DNA of 64,000 bases from an uncultured Clostridiaceae bacterium. Lineage in GTDB: Bacteria > Bacillota > Clostridia > TANB77 > CAG-508. The stretch is taken from assembly GCA_948356915.1 (NCBI GenBank), contig CAOJCG010000009.1:1-64000 (forward strand), in the 5' to 3' direction. The notes under the pieces are model-generated. The model was not told where the DNA came from, searched no databases, and saw only the letters and a list, made by a program, of their open reading frames with translations. Positions within the stretch are counted from its first letter, which is position 1. Every line of letters begins with the position of its first letter. The position numbers were made by a program, and so were the translations under genes. Positions 45,034 to 55,001 of the stretch are shown here, one piece after another.

Positions 45034-45256
45034 GATTAAAAGTGTATTTTTTTTACAAATATACTTGAAAAATACTAAAAAAAAATATAAAATGTTTTAA
45101 GTAATAAAAACATTTTATATTTTTATCATACTTTGGTTGTTTATGGCGAGAAAAATTAGAAATTAAAAATCAAAATAAAAAAGTATAGAGAACAGTTTAA
45201 ATTAGCTATAGTTTAAAATTTAATATAGTATAAAAGAAAAAAATAGGAGGAGAAAA
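45034..45256. other. AT-rich intergenic region
   Basis: About 220 bases with no frame and no clear promoter; AAAACATTTTATA-type weak palindromes near 45090-45125 only. Confidence 0.3.
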
Positions 45257-46354
45257 ATGGCAGGAAAACATTCAGAAAGTAGAAGTAGTGGAAGAGAAAG
45301 AAACACAAAAACAATAAGACAAGAAAAAATAAAAAGGAAGAGCAAAAAAGGAAAAACACTAAAAATAATAGGAATACTATTGCTTATAATAATAATTATA
45401 ATAGCAGGTATAGCAGTAGGAGGTTACTCATACATAGTTAGTAAATTAGATAAAATGCAACAAGTACAAATAAATGTAGATGAACTAAATGTAAACGAAG
45501 AACTTTCAGGATATAGAAATATAGCACTATTTGGAGTAGACAGTAGAGACTCAAACTTAGGAAAAGGCAACAGAAGTGACTGTATAATAATAGCAAGTAT
45601 AAACGAAAAAACAAAAGATGTAAGGCTACTTTCAGTATACCGTGACACATATGTACAAATAGAAGGACACGGACTAGATAAAATAACACACGCATACTCA
45701 TATGGAGAAGCACCACTTGCAATAAAAACATTAAATACAAATTTAGACTTAAACATAACAGAATTTGTAACAGTAAACTTTGACTTAGTTGCAGAAGCGG
45801 TAGATGCGCTAGGAGGAGTAGAGATAACAATAGAGCAATCAGAGCTTCAATACATAAATGATTATATAGATGGAACATCACAAAACACAGGAATAAAATC
45901 AACACACATAACTAAAGCAGGAAAACAAACTTTAGATGGAGTACAAGCAGTAGCATACTCAAGAATAAGATATACAGCAGGTGGAGACTATAAAAGAACA
46001 GAACGTATGAGAGATGTAATAGAAGCAATGCTTAGAAAATTAAAAACAAAAAGTATTGGGGAAATAAACAATCTAATGGACAAAATTCTTCCAAAAGTAT
46101 ACACAAATATTTCAGCATCAAGTATTATAGCAATGGTACCAGACCTATTAAAATATAATGTAACAGAAAGTATAGGTTGGCCATACAACACCAAAGGAAT
46201 AACATTAGACAGGTGGTATGGAGTACCAGTAACACTAGAAAGCAATGTAAAACGATTGCATAAAGAATTATTTGAAAAAGAAGACTATGAAGTACCAGAA
46301 GATATAAAAGAAATAAGTAACAAAATAGTAAATAAAACAGGGTATAAAGAATAA
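45257..46354 (+). CDS. LytR-CpsA-Psr (LCP) family wall-polymer ligase
   Basis: 365 residues: cytoplasmic basic N-terminus, one membrane helix (about 36-60), and the extracellular LCP domain with FGVDSRDSN near 92, SDCIIIASIN near 108, LSVYRDTYVQI near 127, DALGGVEITI near 188 and SRIRYTAGGDYKRTERMRDV near 234, including the Arg/Asp residues that bind the polyprenyl pyrophosphate head. LCP proteins attach wall teichoic acid or capsule to peptidoglycan. Its place just before the polysaccharide cluster suggests it anchors that polymer. AGGAGGAG before ATG 45257. Confidence 0.9.
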   Translation: MAGKHSESRSSGRERNTKTIRQEKIKRKSKKGKTLKIIGILLLIIIIIIAGIAVGGYSYIVSKLDKMQQVQINVDELNVNEELSGYRNIALFGVDSRDSNLGKGNRSDCIIIASINEKTKDVRLLSVYRDTYVQIEGHGLDKITHAYSYGEAPLAIKTLNTNLDLNITEFVTVNFDLVAEAVDALGGVEITIEQSELQYINDYIDGTSQNTGIKSTHITKAGKQTLDGVQAVAYSRIRYTAGGDYKRTERMRDVIEAMLRKLKTKSIGEINNLMDKILPKVYTNISASSIIAMVPDLLKYNVTESIGWPYNTKGITLDRWYGVPVTLESNVKRLHKELFEKEDYEVPEDIKEISNKIVNKTGYKE

Positions 46355-46362
46355 TAAAAAAC

Positions 46363-46407
46363 AACAAAAGACATAATTGGTAGAAAATACCAATTATGTC
46401 TTTTGTT
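46363..46407 (+). terminator. Terminator after LCP gene
   Basis: AACAAAAGACATAATTGGTA and its exact complement form a 20-bp stem with a 5-base loop. Confidence 0.85.
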
Positions 46408-46462
46408 ATGTAAAACAGCTACTGTTTTAAAACAAAAAACGACAATAAAAACTAATTTTTCC

Positions 46463-46501
46463 TTGACTATTATGTATTGTTGTTATACAATAACAACAAT
46501 A
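46463..46501 (+). promoter_or_regulatory. Promoter and palindromic operator of the polysaccharide operon
   Basis: TTGACT (46463-46468), 17 bases, TACAAT (46486-46491). The -10 is embedded in a perfect palindrome with 11-bp arms, TATTGTTGTTA (46475-46485) and TAACAACAATA (46491-46501), with a 5-base centre. A repressor bound here would block the promoter; its identity is unknown. Confidence 0.6.
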
Positions 46502-46553
46502 CTAGAAAATGAAAATTAAATATATGAGGTTAGAAATATAAGGGGGTTTAGTA

Positions 46554-47261
46554 ATGAATGTACAAGTAAGCAATGAAGAAATTCTGAAAGAAAATGTAAC
46601 ATCAGTTACTAACAGCACAAAAAGAGCAAAAAGTATGAAATATGTAGCATATAAAATTATAAAAAGAACATTAGATATATTAGTTAGTATAATAGGAATT
46701 ATACTATTAATGCCAATTACAACAGCAATATGGGTAGCAAACATTGTAGTAAAAGATAAAGGAACAGTATTTTTTAAACAAGAAAGAATAGGGAAAGATG
46801 GAGAATTTTTTAAACTTTATAAATATAGGTCAATGGTAGTAGAGGCAGATGACAAACTAAGTAAATACTTAGCAGAAAATGAAGAAGCAAGAGAAGAATA
46901 CAAAAAATATAAAAAACTAAAAAATGACCCAAGAATAACAAAAGTAGGCAAATTTATAAGAAACACAAGTTTAGATGAATTCCCACAATTCATAAATGTG
47001 TTAAAAGGTCAAATGACACTAGTAGGTCCACGCCCATATTTACCACGTGAAATAAACGACATGGGAGAAAGCTTTAACGAAATAATAAAAGTAAAACCAG
47101 GTTTAACAGGTTTATGGCAAGTAAATGGAAGAAGCGAAACAACATTTGAAGATAGGCTAAGAATAGATAAAGAATATGTACAAAAAAAGGGATTGAAATT
47201 AGATACAAAAATTTTTATATGGACAATAGGAAAAGTATTTGTGAAAGAAGGAGCTAAATAG
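46554..47261 (+). CDS. Priming sugar-phosphate transferase (WbaP/bacterial sugar transferase type)
   Basis: 235 residues. A membrane-embedded helix (about 38-60, ILVSIIGIILLMPITTAIW) and the catalytic domain: FFKQERIGKDGEFFKLYKYR near residue 75, DPRITKVGKFIRNTSLDEFP near 123, LKGQMTLVGPRPYLPRE near 150 and KPGLTGLWQVNGRS near 182. It starts polysaccharide synthesis by putting a sugar phosphate on undecaprenyl phosphate. First gene of the operon that runs to glf. AAGGGGG site before ATG 46554. Confidence 0.88.
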   Translation: MNVQVSNEEILKENVTSVTNSTKRAKSMKYVAYKIIKRTLDILVSIIGIILLMPITTAIWVANIVVKDKGTVFFKQERIGKDGEFFKLYKYRSMVVEADDKLSKYLAENEEAREEYKKYKKLKNDPRITKVGKFIRNTSLDEFPQFINVLKGQMTLVGPRPYLPREINDMGESFNEIIKVKPGLTGLWQVNGRSETTFEDRLRIDKEYVQKKGLKLDTKIFIWTIGKVFVKEGAK

Positions 47262-47263
47262 AT

Positions 47264-48314
47264 ATGCAAAATAATAATATATGTACACTAATAATGGCAG
47301 GGGGAAGAGGAACTAGGTTTTGGCCAAAATCAACAGAAGAAAGACCAAAACAATTTCTAAGCTTATTAGGAGAAAAAACAATGTTACAACTAACAGTTGA
47401 ACGTTCACTAGAAATTACTCCTATAGAAAGAATATTTATAGTAACAGGAGAAAGTTATAAAAACTTAGTAAAAGAGCAACTACCAAATTTACCAGAAAAA
47501 AACATAATAATAGAACCTATACGGAAGAAATACAGCACCATGTATATTATTAGCAACACTATATATAAAACAAATATATGAAGATGCAAACATAGTAGTA
47601 TTGCCATCTGACCATATGATAAAAGATATAGATAATTTTACACAGGTAATAAATAAAGCGAATAACTACATAAGAAACGAAAATAAGAATTCTATAGTAA
47701 CAATAGGAATTACACCAACAAGACCAGAAACTGGCTATGGATATATAAAATATGCAGATAAAAGATATAAAGAAATAGTAAAAGTAGAAAGTTTTGTAGA
47801 AAAACCAAATATAGAAAAAGCAAAACAATATTTAAAAGAAGAAAAATACCTATGGAATGCAGGAATGTTCATTTTTAATGTAGATTATATGCTTAAGGAA
47901 TTAGAAACAAACTACAAACAAGCATATGAAATATTATCAAATTTACCTAAAATCACTGATAATAATTATGAAACTAAACTAAAAGAAAAATATAAAGAAT
48001 GTGAAGCAATATCAATAGACTATGCAGTAATGGAAAAAAGCAAAAACATTTATGTTATACCAAGTGAACTAGGCTGGGATGACATAGGAACATGGAAATG
48101 TCTAGAAAGATATATAGAGCAAGATGATAATGGAAATGTAGCAGTAGGAAACACATATGTAGAAAACGCAAAAAACAATATTATATATGCAGAAAACAAA
48201 AAGATAATTCTATTAGGAGTAGAAGACTTATTCTGTATAGATTCAAATGGAGTACTAATGATAGGAAAAAAAGACAAATTAGAAGAAGCACATAATTACA
48301 AAAATATTATATAA
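47264..48314 (+). CDS. manC: Mannose-1-phosphate guanylyltransferase with CGG(+1) site
   Basis: 349 residues when C47522 is skipped. The N-terminus has the nucleotide loop LIMAGGRGTRFWPKSTEERP near residue 10 with PKQFLSL. The frame breaks at CCT ATA-C-GGAAGA; skipping C gives EPIGRNTAPCILLATLY, the next universal motif. The second part keeps PSDHMIKD, FVEKPN near residue 182, YLWNAGMFIF and SIDYAVMEKSKN. It makes GDP-mannose for the polysaccharide. It lacks the isomerase domain found in long ManC/ManA fusions. Two bases after the priming transferase, so co-transcribed. A dead copy in mid-operon would be odd. Confidence 0.85.
47522..47524 (+). other. CGG(+1) frameshift site in manC
   Basis: CCT ATA CGG AAG in zero frame; CCT ATA (C) GGA AGA AAT restores the GRNTAP motif. 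Confidence 0.78.
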
Positions 48315-48326
48315 AGGTGGAACAAA

Positions 48327-49412
48327 ATGAAAATAGCAATAGTTCACGATTGGTTAACAAACATGGGTGGAGCAGAACAAGTAGTAATAAATTTTAAGGA
48401 AATATATAAAGAAGCGCCAATATATACTACTTTTTATAATCCAAATAAATTAGATGATAAACTAAAAAATATAGAAGTAAAAACAAGCCACTTACAAAAA
48501 AAGAAAATGGTAGAAAATCATAAAAAATATTTTCCACTAATGCCAATGGCATTTGAGAAATTTGATTTAAATAAGTACGATGTTGTTCTAAGCAGTAGTA
48601 GCTCATGTGCAAAAGGAGTACTAACAAAGCCAGGAAGTGTGCACATATGTTACTGCCATACACCAATGCGTTATGCATGGGAAAAAAGAGATGAATATAC
48701 AGAAGGTATGGGAAAACTAAAAAAGAAATTAGTAGAGATACTATGCCACTATATGAGAATATGGGATGTAGCTTCAAGTAATAGAGTAGACTACTTCATA
48801 GCAAATAGTACAGAAGTCCAAAAAAGAATAAAAAAACATTACAAAAGAGATTCAGTCGTTATAAACCCACCAGTAAGATGCAATATGTTCAATATATCAG
48901 AAACAGATGGAGACTACTACTTAGTACTATCACGCCTAGTAGGCTATAAAAGGTTTGACTTAGCAGTACAAGCATGTAGTGAACTAGGAAAAAAACTAGT
49001 AGTAATAGGAGAAGGACCAGAAAAAGAAAAACTAGAAAAACTATCAAACGAAAATGTAACATTCCTAGGAAGACAACCAGATGCAGTTGTAAAAAAATAC
49101 ATGTCAGAATGTAAAGCACTACTATTCCCAGGAGAAGAAGACTTCGGAATAGTACCAGTAGAAGCCCAAAGTTGTGGCAGACCAGTAATAGCATATGGAA
49201 AAGGTGGAGTACTAGATTCTGTAATAGATGGAAAAACAGGAGTGTTCTTTAAAAAACAAACCGTAGAAAGCCTAAAAGAAGCAATAAATAAATTTGAAAC
49301 TATGAAGTTTGATAAAGAAGAAATAAGAAAACATGCTTTAGAGTTTGATGAGAGTGTGTTTCAGGAGAAGATTAGGAAATTTGTAGAAGAAAAAGTAGAG
49401 GAAAACAAATAA
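48327..49412 (+). CDS. GT4 glycosyltransferase (WbaZ-type mannosyltransferase-like)
   Basis: 361 residues, GT-B fold. MKIAIVHDWLTNMGGAEQV at the N-terminus, HTPMRYAWEKRDEY near 111, and FPGEEDFGIVPVEAQSCGRP near residue 271 with the EX7E-type site. The HDWL...HTPMRY combination is typical of mannosyltransferases such as WbaZ, and GDP-mannose is made by the neighbouring manC, so mannose transfer is likely. Acts at the inner membrane face on the lipid-linked repeat unit. Confidence 0.8.
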   Translation: MKIAIVHDWLTNMGGAEQVVINFKEIYKEAPIYTTFYNPNKLDDKLKNIEVKTSHLQKKKMVENHKKYFPLMPMAFEKFDLNKYDVVLSSSSSCAKGVLTKPGSVHICYCHTPMRYAWEKRDEYTEGMGKLKKKLVEILCHYMRIWDVASSNRVDYFIANSTEVQKRIKKHYKRDSVVINPPVRCNMFNISETDGDYYLVLSRLVGYKRFDLAVQACSELGKKLVVIGEGPEKEKLEKLSNENVTFLGRQPDAVVKKYMSECKALLFPGEEDFGIVPVEAQSCGRPVIAYGKGGVLDSVIDGKTGVFFKKQTVESLKEAINKFETMKFDKEEIRKHALEFDESVFQEKIRKFVEEKVEENK

Positions 49413-49414
49413 AA

Positions 49415-50443
49415 ATGGAAAAGCAAACAATATATATCAATGGTAGATTTCTAACTCAAAAAATTACAGGAGTTCAAAGATATGCTATAGAAGTAGTGAA
49501 ACAATTAGATAAAGAAGAAAATATAAATTTTATAATTTTATGTCCAAATGAGAAATTAGAAAATAAATTAGAATTGAAAAATGTAAAAATTGAAAAGATT
49601 GGAAAATTAAAAGGACAAGCTTGGGAACAAATATCATTACCATTATATATTATAAGAAATGGCAGAAAAAAGTTACTAAGTTTATGCAATTTAGCACCTA
49701 TATTATATCCTAGTTACATAACAATACACGATATAGGCTTTAAAACACATGGAGAACATTTAGATTGGAAATTTAGAGAATGGTATAAAATTGTAACAAA
49801 GTTAAACATAAAAAGATATAAGCATATATTTACAGTAAGTAACTTTTCAAAAAATGAAATTATAGAAAATTATAATGTAAAACCAGAAAAGATAACAGTT
49901 ACATATAATTCAGCCGAACATTTAAAAAGTGTAAAACCAGATGAAAAGATACTAAAAAAGCTTAATTTAGAAGGAAAAGAATTTTATTTTTCATTAGGAA
50001 GTAAAAGTCCTCATAAAAACCATAAATATATAGAAGAATTGGCTAAAAATAATGCAGATAAGATATTTGTAGTAACAGGAAAGAATAATAAAATATTTAA
50101 AGATAATTCAGAAGAGAATATTAAAAATATGATATATACAGGATATCTAACAGATGAAGAGATAGTAACACTATATAAAACTTGTAAAGCATTTATATTT
50201 CCATCTTTATATGAAGGCTTTGGAATACCACCGTTAGAGGCAATGACAGTAGGATGTGAAAATATTGTTGTTTCAAATATACCTGTACTTAAAGAAATTT
50301 ATGGAGATAGTGTAAATTATATCAACACACACAACTCAAATTTTATTAAAATATTAGAAAGAGAAAAAAAAGACGTTGAAAAGACAATTGAAAAATACAT
50401 ATGGAAAAATACATCTAAAATATTAAAAAATGAAATATGTTAA
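49415..50443 (+). CDS. GT4 glycosyltransferase
   Basis: 342 residues. RFLTQKITGVQRYAIEVVKQ near residue 12 and IFPSLYEGFGIPPLEAMTVG near 262 give the two ends of the GT4 pattern. The GVQRYA start is found in enzymes adding mannose, rhamnose or glucose to lipid-linked oligosaccharides; the sugar is not known here. Three bases after the previous gene. Confidence 0.8.
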   Translation: MEKQTIYINGRFLTQKITGVQRYAIEVVKQLDKEENINFIILCPNEKLENKLELKNVKIEKIGKLKGQAWEQISLPLYIIRNGRKKLLSLCNLAPILYPSYITIHDIGFKTHGEHLDWKFREWYKIVTKLNIKRYKHIFTVSNFSKNEIIENYNVKPEKITVTYNSAEHLKSVKPDEKILKKLNLEGKEFYFSLGSKSPHKNHKYIEELAKNNADKIFVVTGKNNKIFKDNSEENIKNMIYTGYLTDEEIVTLYKTCKAFIFPSLYEGFGIPPLEAMTVGCENIVVSNIPVLKEIYGDSVNYINTHNSNFIKILEREKKDVEKTIEKYIWKNTSKILKNEIC

Positions 50444-50455
50444 GGAAGGAAAAAT

Positions 50456-51859
50456 ATGACAAGTTATGTATTAATAGATTCAGTTATTTTCATATTATCA
50501 AATATAATATTGGGAATATATGTGTTTAAAAATAAAAAGTTAGAATTAAAAGAAAAGATAGCATATACTATATTTTTCATAATATTAAATTCTTCTTTTA
50601 ATATTATGCTAAAGCCTATACATGATTATAATAAAGTAATACCTAGAACATTTATATATAGACAAAAACTAATATGGAAATTTTCAATATTAGATATTAT
50701 ATGCATACTATATATTTTGGTAAATATTAAATTTTTATTTAAAAATATAAGAGAAAATAAATTTATTTTATCCCATATAATAAGGGCAGCAGGAATATAT
50801 ATAATAGGAACAATATCGTTCTTAATATTTAAAGGCTATTGGATAGATAATGGAAATAGATTTTTAATTGTATCTAAAGGCTGGGTATATTCTTTAGCAA
50901 CAATAATATTTTCATTTAAGTATTTGAAAAAGAATATAAATTTAATATACCCATTTGCAATTATATTACTAAATGGAATGTTTTCAACTTTTTTTGTACC
51001 AATAAATGATATATGGGTTAGATATGGAAATAGAGCAATTATTATTGATCAAGAAGATGCATATACTGTTTCAAATTTATTAATAACATTTTTAATGATA
51101 AAATGTTTATATATAAAGGATAAAAATACAAAAGATAAAATATTAGATTGGATAATGCTTATTTTCTTTATATTTCAAAATATTTATTGTGTATATAAAA
51201 CAAATTTGATAGTACTACCTTTAATTTTTATATTATATTTAATTATTACGAAAGGTAAAAATAAGATACTTGCACTATCTACGATGTTAGGTATACCAAC
51301 AATGATTTTAATTTTTTGGAATAAATTGTATGCACTGATTACATCAAAAGCTATAAATACAAGATTTATTCAAATTTCTGACTATTTAAAATATATACAA
51401 GAAAAAGGAATATACCCATATATATTTGGCTCTGGGATAGCAACACCTTATTATTCTAATACAGATTCAGGAGATTCAGGAGAAAGAAAACTAATAGATT
51501 TACAAAATAATATAAATACAGAGCAATGGAGAACAGATATTCAAACTCCAATACTTTCAAACTTTAAAGAAACAGGAATTGTAGGAATATTATATTTTAT
51601 AATTACAACAATTTATATATTATATATAACAATTAGTATGATTGTAAAGGTATTAAAAAATAAAAACATAGATAACTATATAAAAACAGAAACTTTTGGA
51701 ATTGGTTTATTTTTATTTATAAATAGTATAATTGGTGTATATTTATATGGTGGAACTATTGCATATCCCATATTTTATGGATTTCTAATTTCAAAATTCA
51801 CAATGAATTATAAAAAAATAATGAGTAGAGGAGAAAAAAATGAAAATATTGATAGTTAA
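50456..51859 (+). CDS. Polysaccharide polymerase-like membrane protein (Wzy type)
   Basis: 467 residues with about eleven hydrophobic helices, a long external loop around residues 310-370 (GSGIATPYYSNTDSGDSGER) and no soluble catalytic domain. In this operon, with a Wzx-like flippase and priming transferase, this is the candidate polymerase that links repeat units outside the membrane. Wzy proteins are recognised more by topology and context than sequence. It overlaps the next gene by 20 bases. Confidence 0.7.
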   Translation: MTSYVLIDSVIFILSNIILGIYVFKNKKLELKEKIAYTIFFIILNSSFNIMLKPIHDYNKVIPRTFIYRQKLIWKFSILDIICILYILVNIKFLFKNIRENKFILSHIIRAAGIYIIGTISFLIFKGYWIDNGNRFLIVSKGWVYSLATIIFSFKYLKKNINLIYPFAIILLNGMFSTFFVPINDIWVRYGNRAIIIDQEDAYTVSNLLITFLMIKCLYIKDKNTKDKILDWIMLIFFIFQNIYCVYKTNLIVLPLIFILYLIITKGKNKILALSTMLGIPTMILIFWNKLYALITSKAINTRFIQISDYLKYIQEKGIYPYIFGSGIATPYYSNTDSGDSGERKLIDLQNNINTEQWRTDIQTPILSNFKETGIVGILYFIITTIYILYITISMIVKVLKNKNIDNYIKTETFGIGLFLFINSIIGVYLYGGTIAYPIFYGFLISKFTMNYKKIMSRGEKNENIDS

Positions 51860-53006
51860 TACATTTTATTATCCTAATATGATTGGTGGTACAGAAAATA
51901 GCATAAAAATATTAGCAGAAACTCTTGTGAAAAATGGAAATGAAGTTGCTATATATTCAGTAGACGAAAAAGAAAATAAAAGTATAGAAAATATAAATGG
52001 TGTAAAAGTATATAGATATAAAATTCCAAAATACAATAAAATAATAAAAAAGTTTAAAGATATAAATAATAATTTAGCCCAAATACAAATAAGAGAAGTT
52101 ATAGAAGATTTTAGACCAAATGTTATACATACTAATAATTTATATGGAATATCAAATATTATTTGGAAAACAGTTAAAAAGGAATATAATATACCAATAG
52201 TACATACATTAAGAGACTATTGGATGCTATATCCAATAGTCTCAAAAGAAAAATTATCTAAAATATTGTTTCAGCCATTTATGAGAAAAAGGACAAAATA
52301 CGTAGATGTAGTTACTGCACCTTCAAAATATACATTAAATAAATTTATAGAAGCTGGATATTTTAGTGAAAGTAAGAAACAATGTATTTATAATGCGATT
52401 AATATTAATATAAAGGAAACAAAGGAAATAATACAAAAGAGAAATATGAATAGTAAAGAAGAAATTAGATTTATGTATGTAGGAATGCTTATAGAAAATA
52501 AAGGAATAAGAAATCTATTAGATGCATTTTCAAGAATTGAAAATGGAAATGTATCATTACATATATATGGAAAAGGTGAATTAGAAAATATAGTAAAACA
52601 AAAAGTTAAAGAGAATGACAAAATAAAATATTATGGACAACTTCCAATAGATAAGCTTAAAAATGAATGGTTAAAAAATGATGTATTAATTGTTCCATCA
52701 ATATGGGAAGAACCTTTTGGAAGAGTAGTGATAGAGGCAAATCAATATGGACTTCCTGTAATAGGCGCTAATAGAGCAGGAATTTTAGAAACTATAACTA
52801 ATATACAAACAGGAATATTATACCAATACGACAATATTGAAGAATTAGTAAAAACTATACAATATTTTGAAAATAGGGAGAATATAAAAAAATATTATAA
52901 ACCAATAGAAGAAAATATAGAGAAATATTCAATAGAAAATCAAATAAAAGAATTTATGGAATTATATAGAAGTATGAAAGATACAACATATATTAATATT
53001 TTATAA
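51840..53006 (+). CDS. GT4 glycosyltransferase
   Basis: 388 residues. MKILIVNTFYYPNMIGGTEN is the GT4 glycine-rich start; VHTLRDYWMLYP near residue 121 and VPSIWEEPFGRVVIEANQYG near 285 follow, with the EX7E site. Sugar specificity unknown. Starts inside the end of the polymerase gene (ATG 51840 after AGAGGAG), implying coupled translation. Confidence 0.82.
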   Translation: MKILIVNTFYYPNMIGGTENSIKILAETLVKNGNEVAIYSVDEKENKSIENINGVKVYRYKIPKYNKIIKKFKDINNNLAQIQIREVIEDFRPNVIHTNNLYGISNIIWKTVKKEYNIPIVHTLRDYWMLYPIVSKEKLSKILFQPFMRKRTKYVDVVTAPSKYTLNKFIEAGYFSESKKQCIYNAININIKETKEIIQKRNMNSKEEIRFMYVGMLIENKGIRNLLDAFSRIENGNVSLHIYGKGELENIVKQKVKENDKIKYYGQLPIDKLKNEWLKNDVLIVPSIWEEPFGRVVIEANQYGLPVIGANRAGILETITNIQTGILYQYDNIEELVKTIQYFENRENIKKYYKPIEENIEKYSIENQIKEFMELYRSMKDTTYINIL

Positions 53007-53017
53007 GGGGAAGAAAA

Positions 53018-54073
53018 ATGAAAAAAAAAGTAGTAATATATCCTACTATAAAAGAAATGGAAAATAGGTATATTAACAATTTATATAATACAATAAAAAA
53101 TGATTATGAAGTACAAGGATATTATGGAGAAAATAGAAGTTTAAAGGAAAAGCTATCATATGATATCTATCATTTTAATTGGATAGAGTCTGCTAGTGGA
53201 AAATTGATACGATTAAAATATATGAATAAGAAAGCTTTAATTATATTGTTGAAAATGCTGAATAAAAAAATAATATGGACAGTACACAATAATATGCCAC
53301 ATGAATGTAAAGCACAAAAATTAACTATAAATTTTATGAATTTTATGGCAAAAAAAGCTGATAAAATTCATATTTTATGCAAAGAAACAATAAATAATGA
53401 ATATCTACAAAAATATAAAGAAAAAGTTATTTATATACCTCATGGGGATTACATAGATAATTATGAAAAAGCTGATATTGATATATATGAAAGGTATAAT
53501 ATAAGCAAAGAAAAGAAGATAATGCTATTTATAGGACAAGTTAGAAAATATAAAAATATTGAACTATTAATAAATGCTTTTAGAAATTCAAAAATAGAAA
53601 ACAATAATTATATACTACTTATATGTGGTAATTGCCCAGATGAACAATATAAAGATGAAATAAAAAAAATATCTGATAGTAATATTTACTTTGATTTCAA
53701 TTTTATTAAAGATGAAGAAATAGAAAGTTATTTAGAATATTCAAAAATATTAGTAGCGCCATACAATAAAAAAAGTTCTCTAAATTCGGGAACATTATGG
53801 ATGGCTATGTCATATAGAAAAACCATGATGTTACCTATAATAGGATGTGTTAAGGACATAGAAAATTACAAAGATATTCTTTATACATATGACTACAAAG
53901 ATGAAGATGAACACTATAATTCATTATTAGATTGTTTTAAACGACTACAAGATGATATAGAAAATAATGATAGTACTTTGAACGAAAAAGGAGAACAATG
54001 TTACAAATATATAATTGAAAAACAATCATGGAAAGCAAATAAAGAAAAATGGATAGATTTATATAAATTTTAA
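53018..54073 (+). CDS. Glycosyltransferase, GumI/beta-mannosyltransferase-like
   Basis: 351 residues. The YDIYHFNWIES near residue 49 and IIWTVHNNMPHE near 86 with the later FIGQVRKYKNIELLINAF near 173 fit the GT-B enzymes annotated as beta-1,4-mannosyltransferase-like; the C-terminal EX7E site is replaced by NSGTLWMAMSYRKTMMLP near 260. Sugar and linkage unknown; mannose is plausible given manC. Confidence 0.65.
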   Translation: MKKKVVIYPTIKEMENRYINNLYNTIKNDYEVQGYYGENRSLKEKLSYDIYHFNWIESASGKLIRLKYMNKKALIILLKMLNKKIIWTVHNNMPHECKAQKLTINFMNFMAKKADKIHILCKETINNEYLQKYKEKVIYIPHGDYIDNYEKADIDIYERYNISKEKKIMLFIGQVRKYKNIELLINAFRNSKIENNNYILLICGNCPDEQYKDEIKKISDSNIYFDFNFIKDEEIESYLEYSKILVAPYNKKSSLNSGTLWMAMSYRKTMMLPIIGCVKDIENYKDILYTYDYKDEDEHYNSLLDCFKRLQDDIENNDSTLNEKGEQCYKYIIEKQSWKANKEKWIDLYKF

Positions 54074-54086
54074 AGGAGTAACTATT

Positions 54087-55001
54087 ATGGAAAATAGTAA
54101 ATTTGTTTTTTTAATATTGCATTATAAAGTAGTAGAAGAAACTATTGAGTGTATTGAATCAATATTAAAATTTTGTGATACATCTAATTTTGAGATAGTA
54201 GTAGTTGATAATTTTTCAAATAATAAAACATCAGAAATTCTAAAAGAAAAATATAATAACTATTCAAATATTCATATAATAATTTCTAAAGAAAATTTAG
54301 GCTTTGCAAATGGAAATAATATGGGATATAAATATATAAAAGAAAATTTAAAAGCAGATTTTATAATAATATTAAATAATGATACAAGCTTGATAACAAC
54401 AGATTTTTGCAATGTAATTTATAATGAATATATTGAAAGTGATTTTGCTGTAATGGGACCAAGAATAATATTAGCTTGTAATAAAATTAATGAATATGCT
54501 TATGAATTACCAACAATAAAACAAACAAAGAAAATTGTAGCTAAATATAAAAGAATGTACTATTTTAACAAAATACACTTTACAAGAGTATATGCACTTT
54601 GTGAAAAAATATATAATATTTTTAATAACAAAATATTACATAGGAACAGAAGAAAAATTGATAAATCAAAAAGAAAAGAAGATGTATTAGTACAAGGGTG
54701 TTGTATAGTACTTTCAAAAAAATATATAGATAAATTTGATACAGCTTTCGATGACAGAACATTTTTATATAATGAAGAAGAATTATTATATATAAGATTA
54801 AAAAAGAATAATTTACTTTCTGTTTTTAATCCATATTTAATGATATTTCATAATGAGTCTGTAGCTATAAAAAAGACTAGTAAAGGTATGAGAGAAAAGA
54901 ATATGCTTGTAGCAAAAAATAGAATAAAGTCAGGGAAGATATTACTATTAGAATTACAAAATATAGGACAAAATGAATTATTAGAAAGGATACAAATTTA
55001 G
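54087..55001 (+). CDS. GT2 glycosyltransferase (rhamnosyltransferase-like)
   Basis: 304 residues, GT-A fold. FVFLILHYKVVEETIECIES at the start, EIVVVDNFSNNKTSE near residue 35, SKENLGFANGNNMG near 70, ILNNDTSL near 94 (the metal-binding DxD-like site is NND) and VQGCCIVLSKKYID near 205. This subtype often adds rhamnose or galactofuranose; glf downstream makes Galf transfer attractive but unproven. Ends at the GTG of the next gene. Confidence 0.8.
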   Translation: MENSKFVFLILHYKVVEETIECIESILKFCDTSNFEIVVVDNFSNNKTSEILKEKYNNYSNIHIIISKENLGFANGNNMGYKYIKENLKADFIIILNNDTSLITTDFCNVIYNEYIESDFAVMGPRIILACNKINEYAYELPTIKQTKKIVAKYKRMYYFNKIHFTRVYALCEKIYNIFNNKILHRNRRKIDKSKRKEDVLVQGCCIVLSKKYIDKFDTAFDDRTFLYNEEELLYIRLKKNNLLSVFNPYLMIFHNESVAIKKTSKGMREKNMLVAKNRIKSGKILLLELQNIGQNELLERIQI

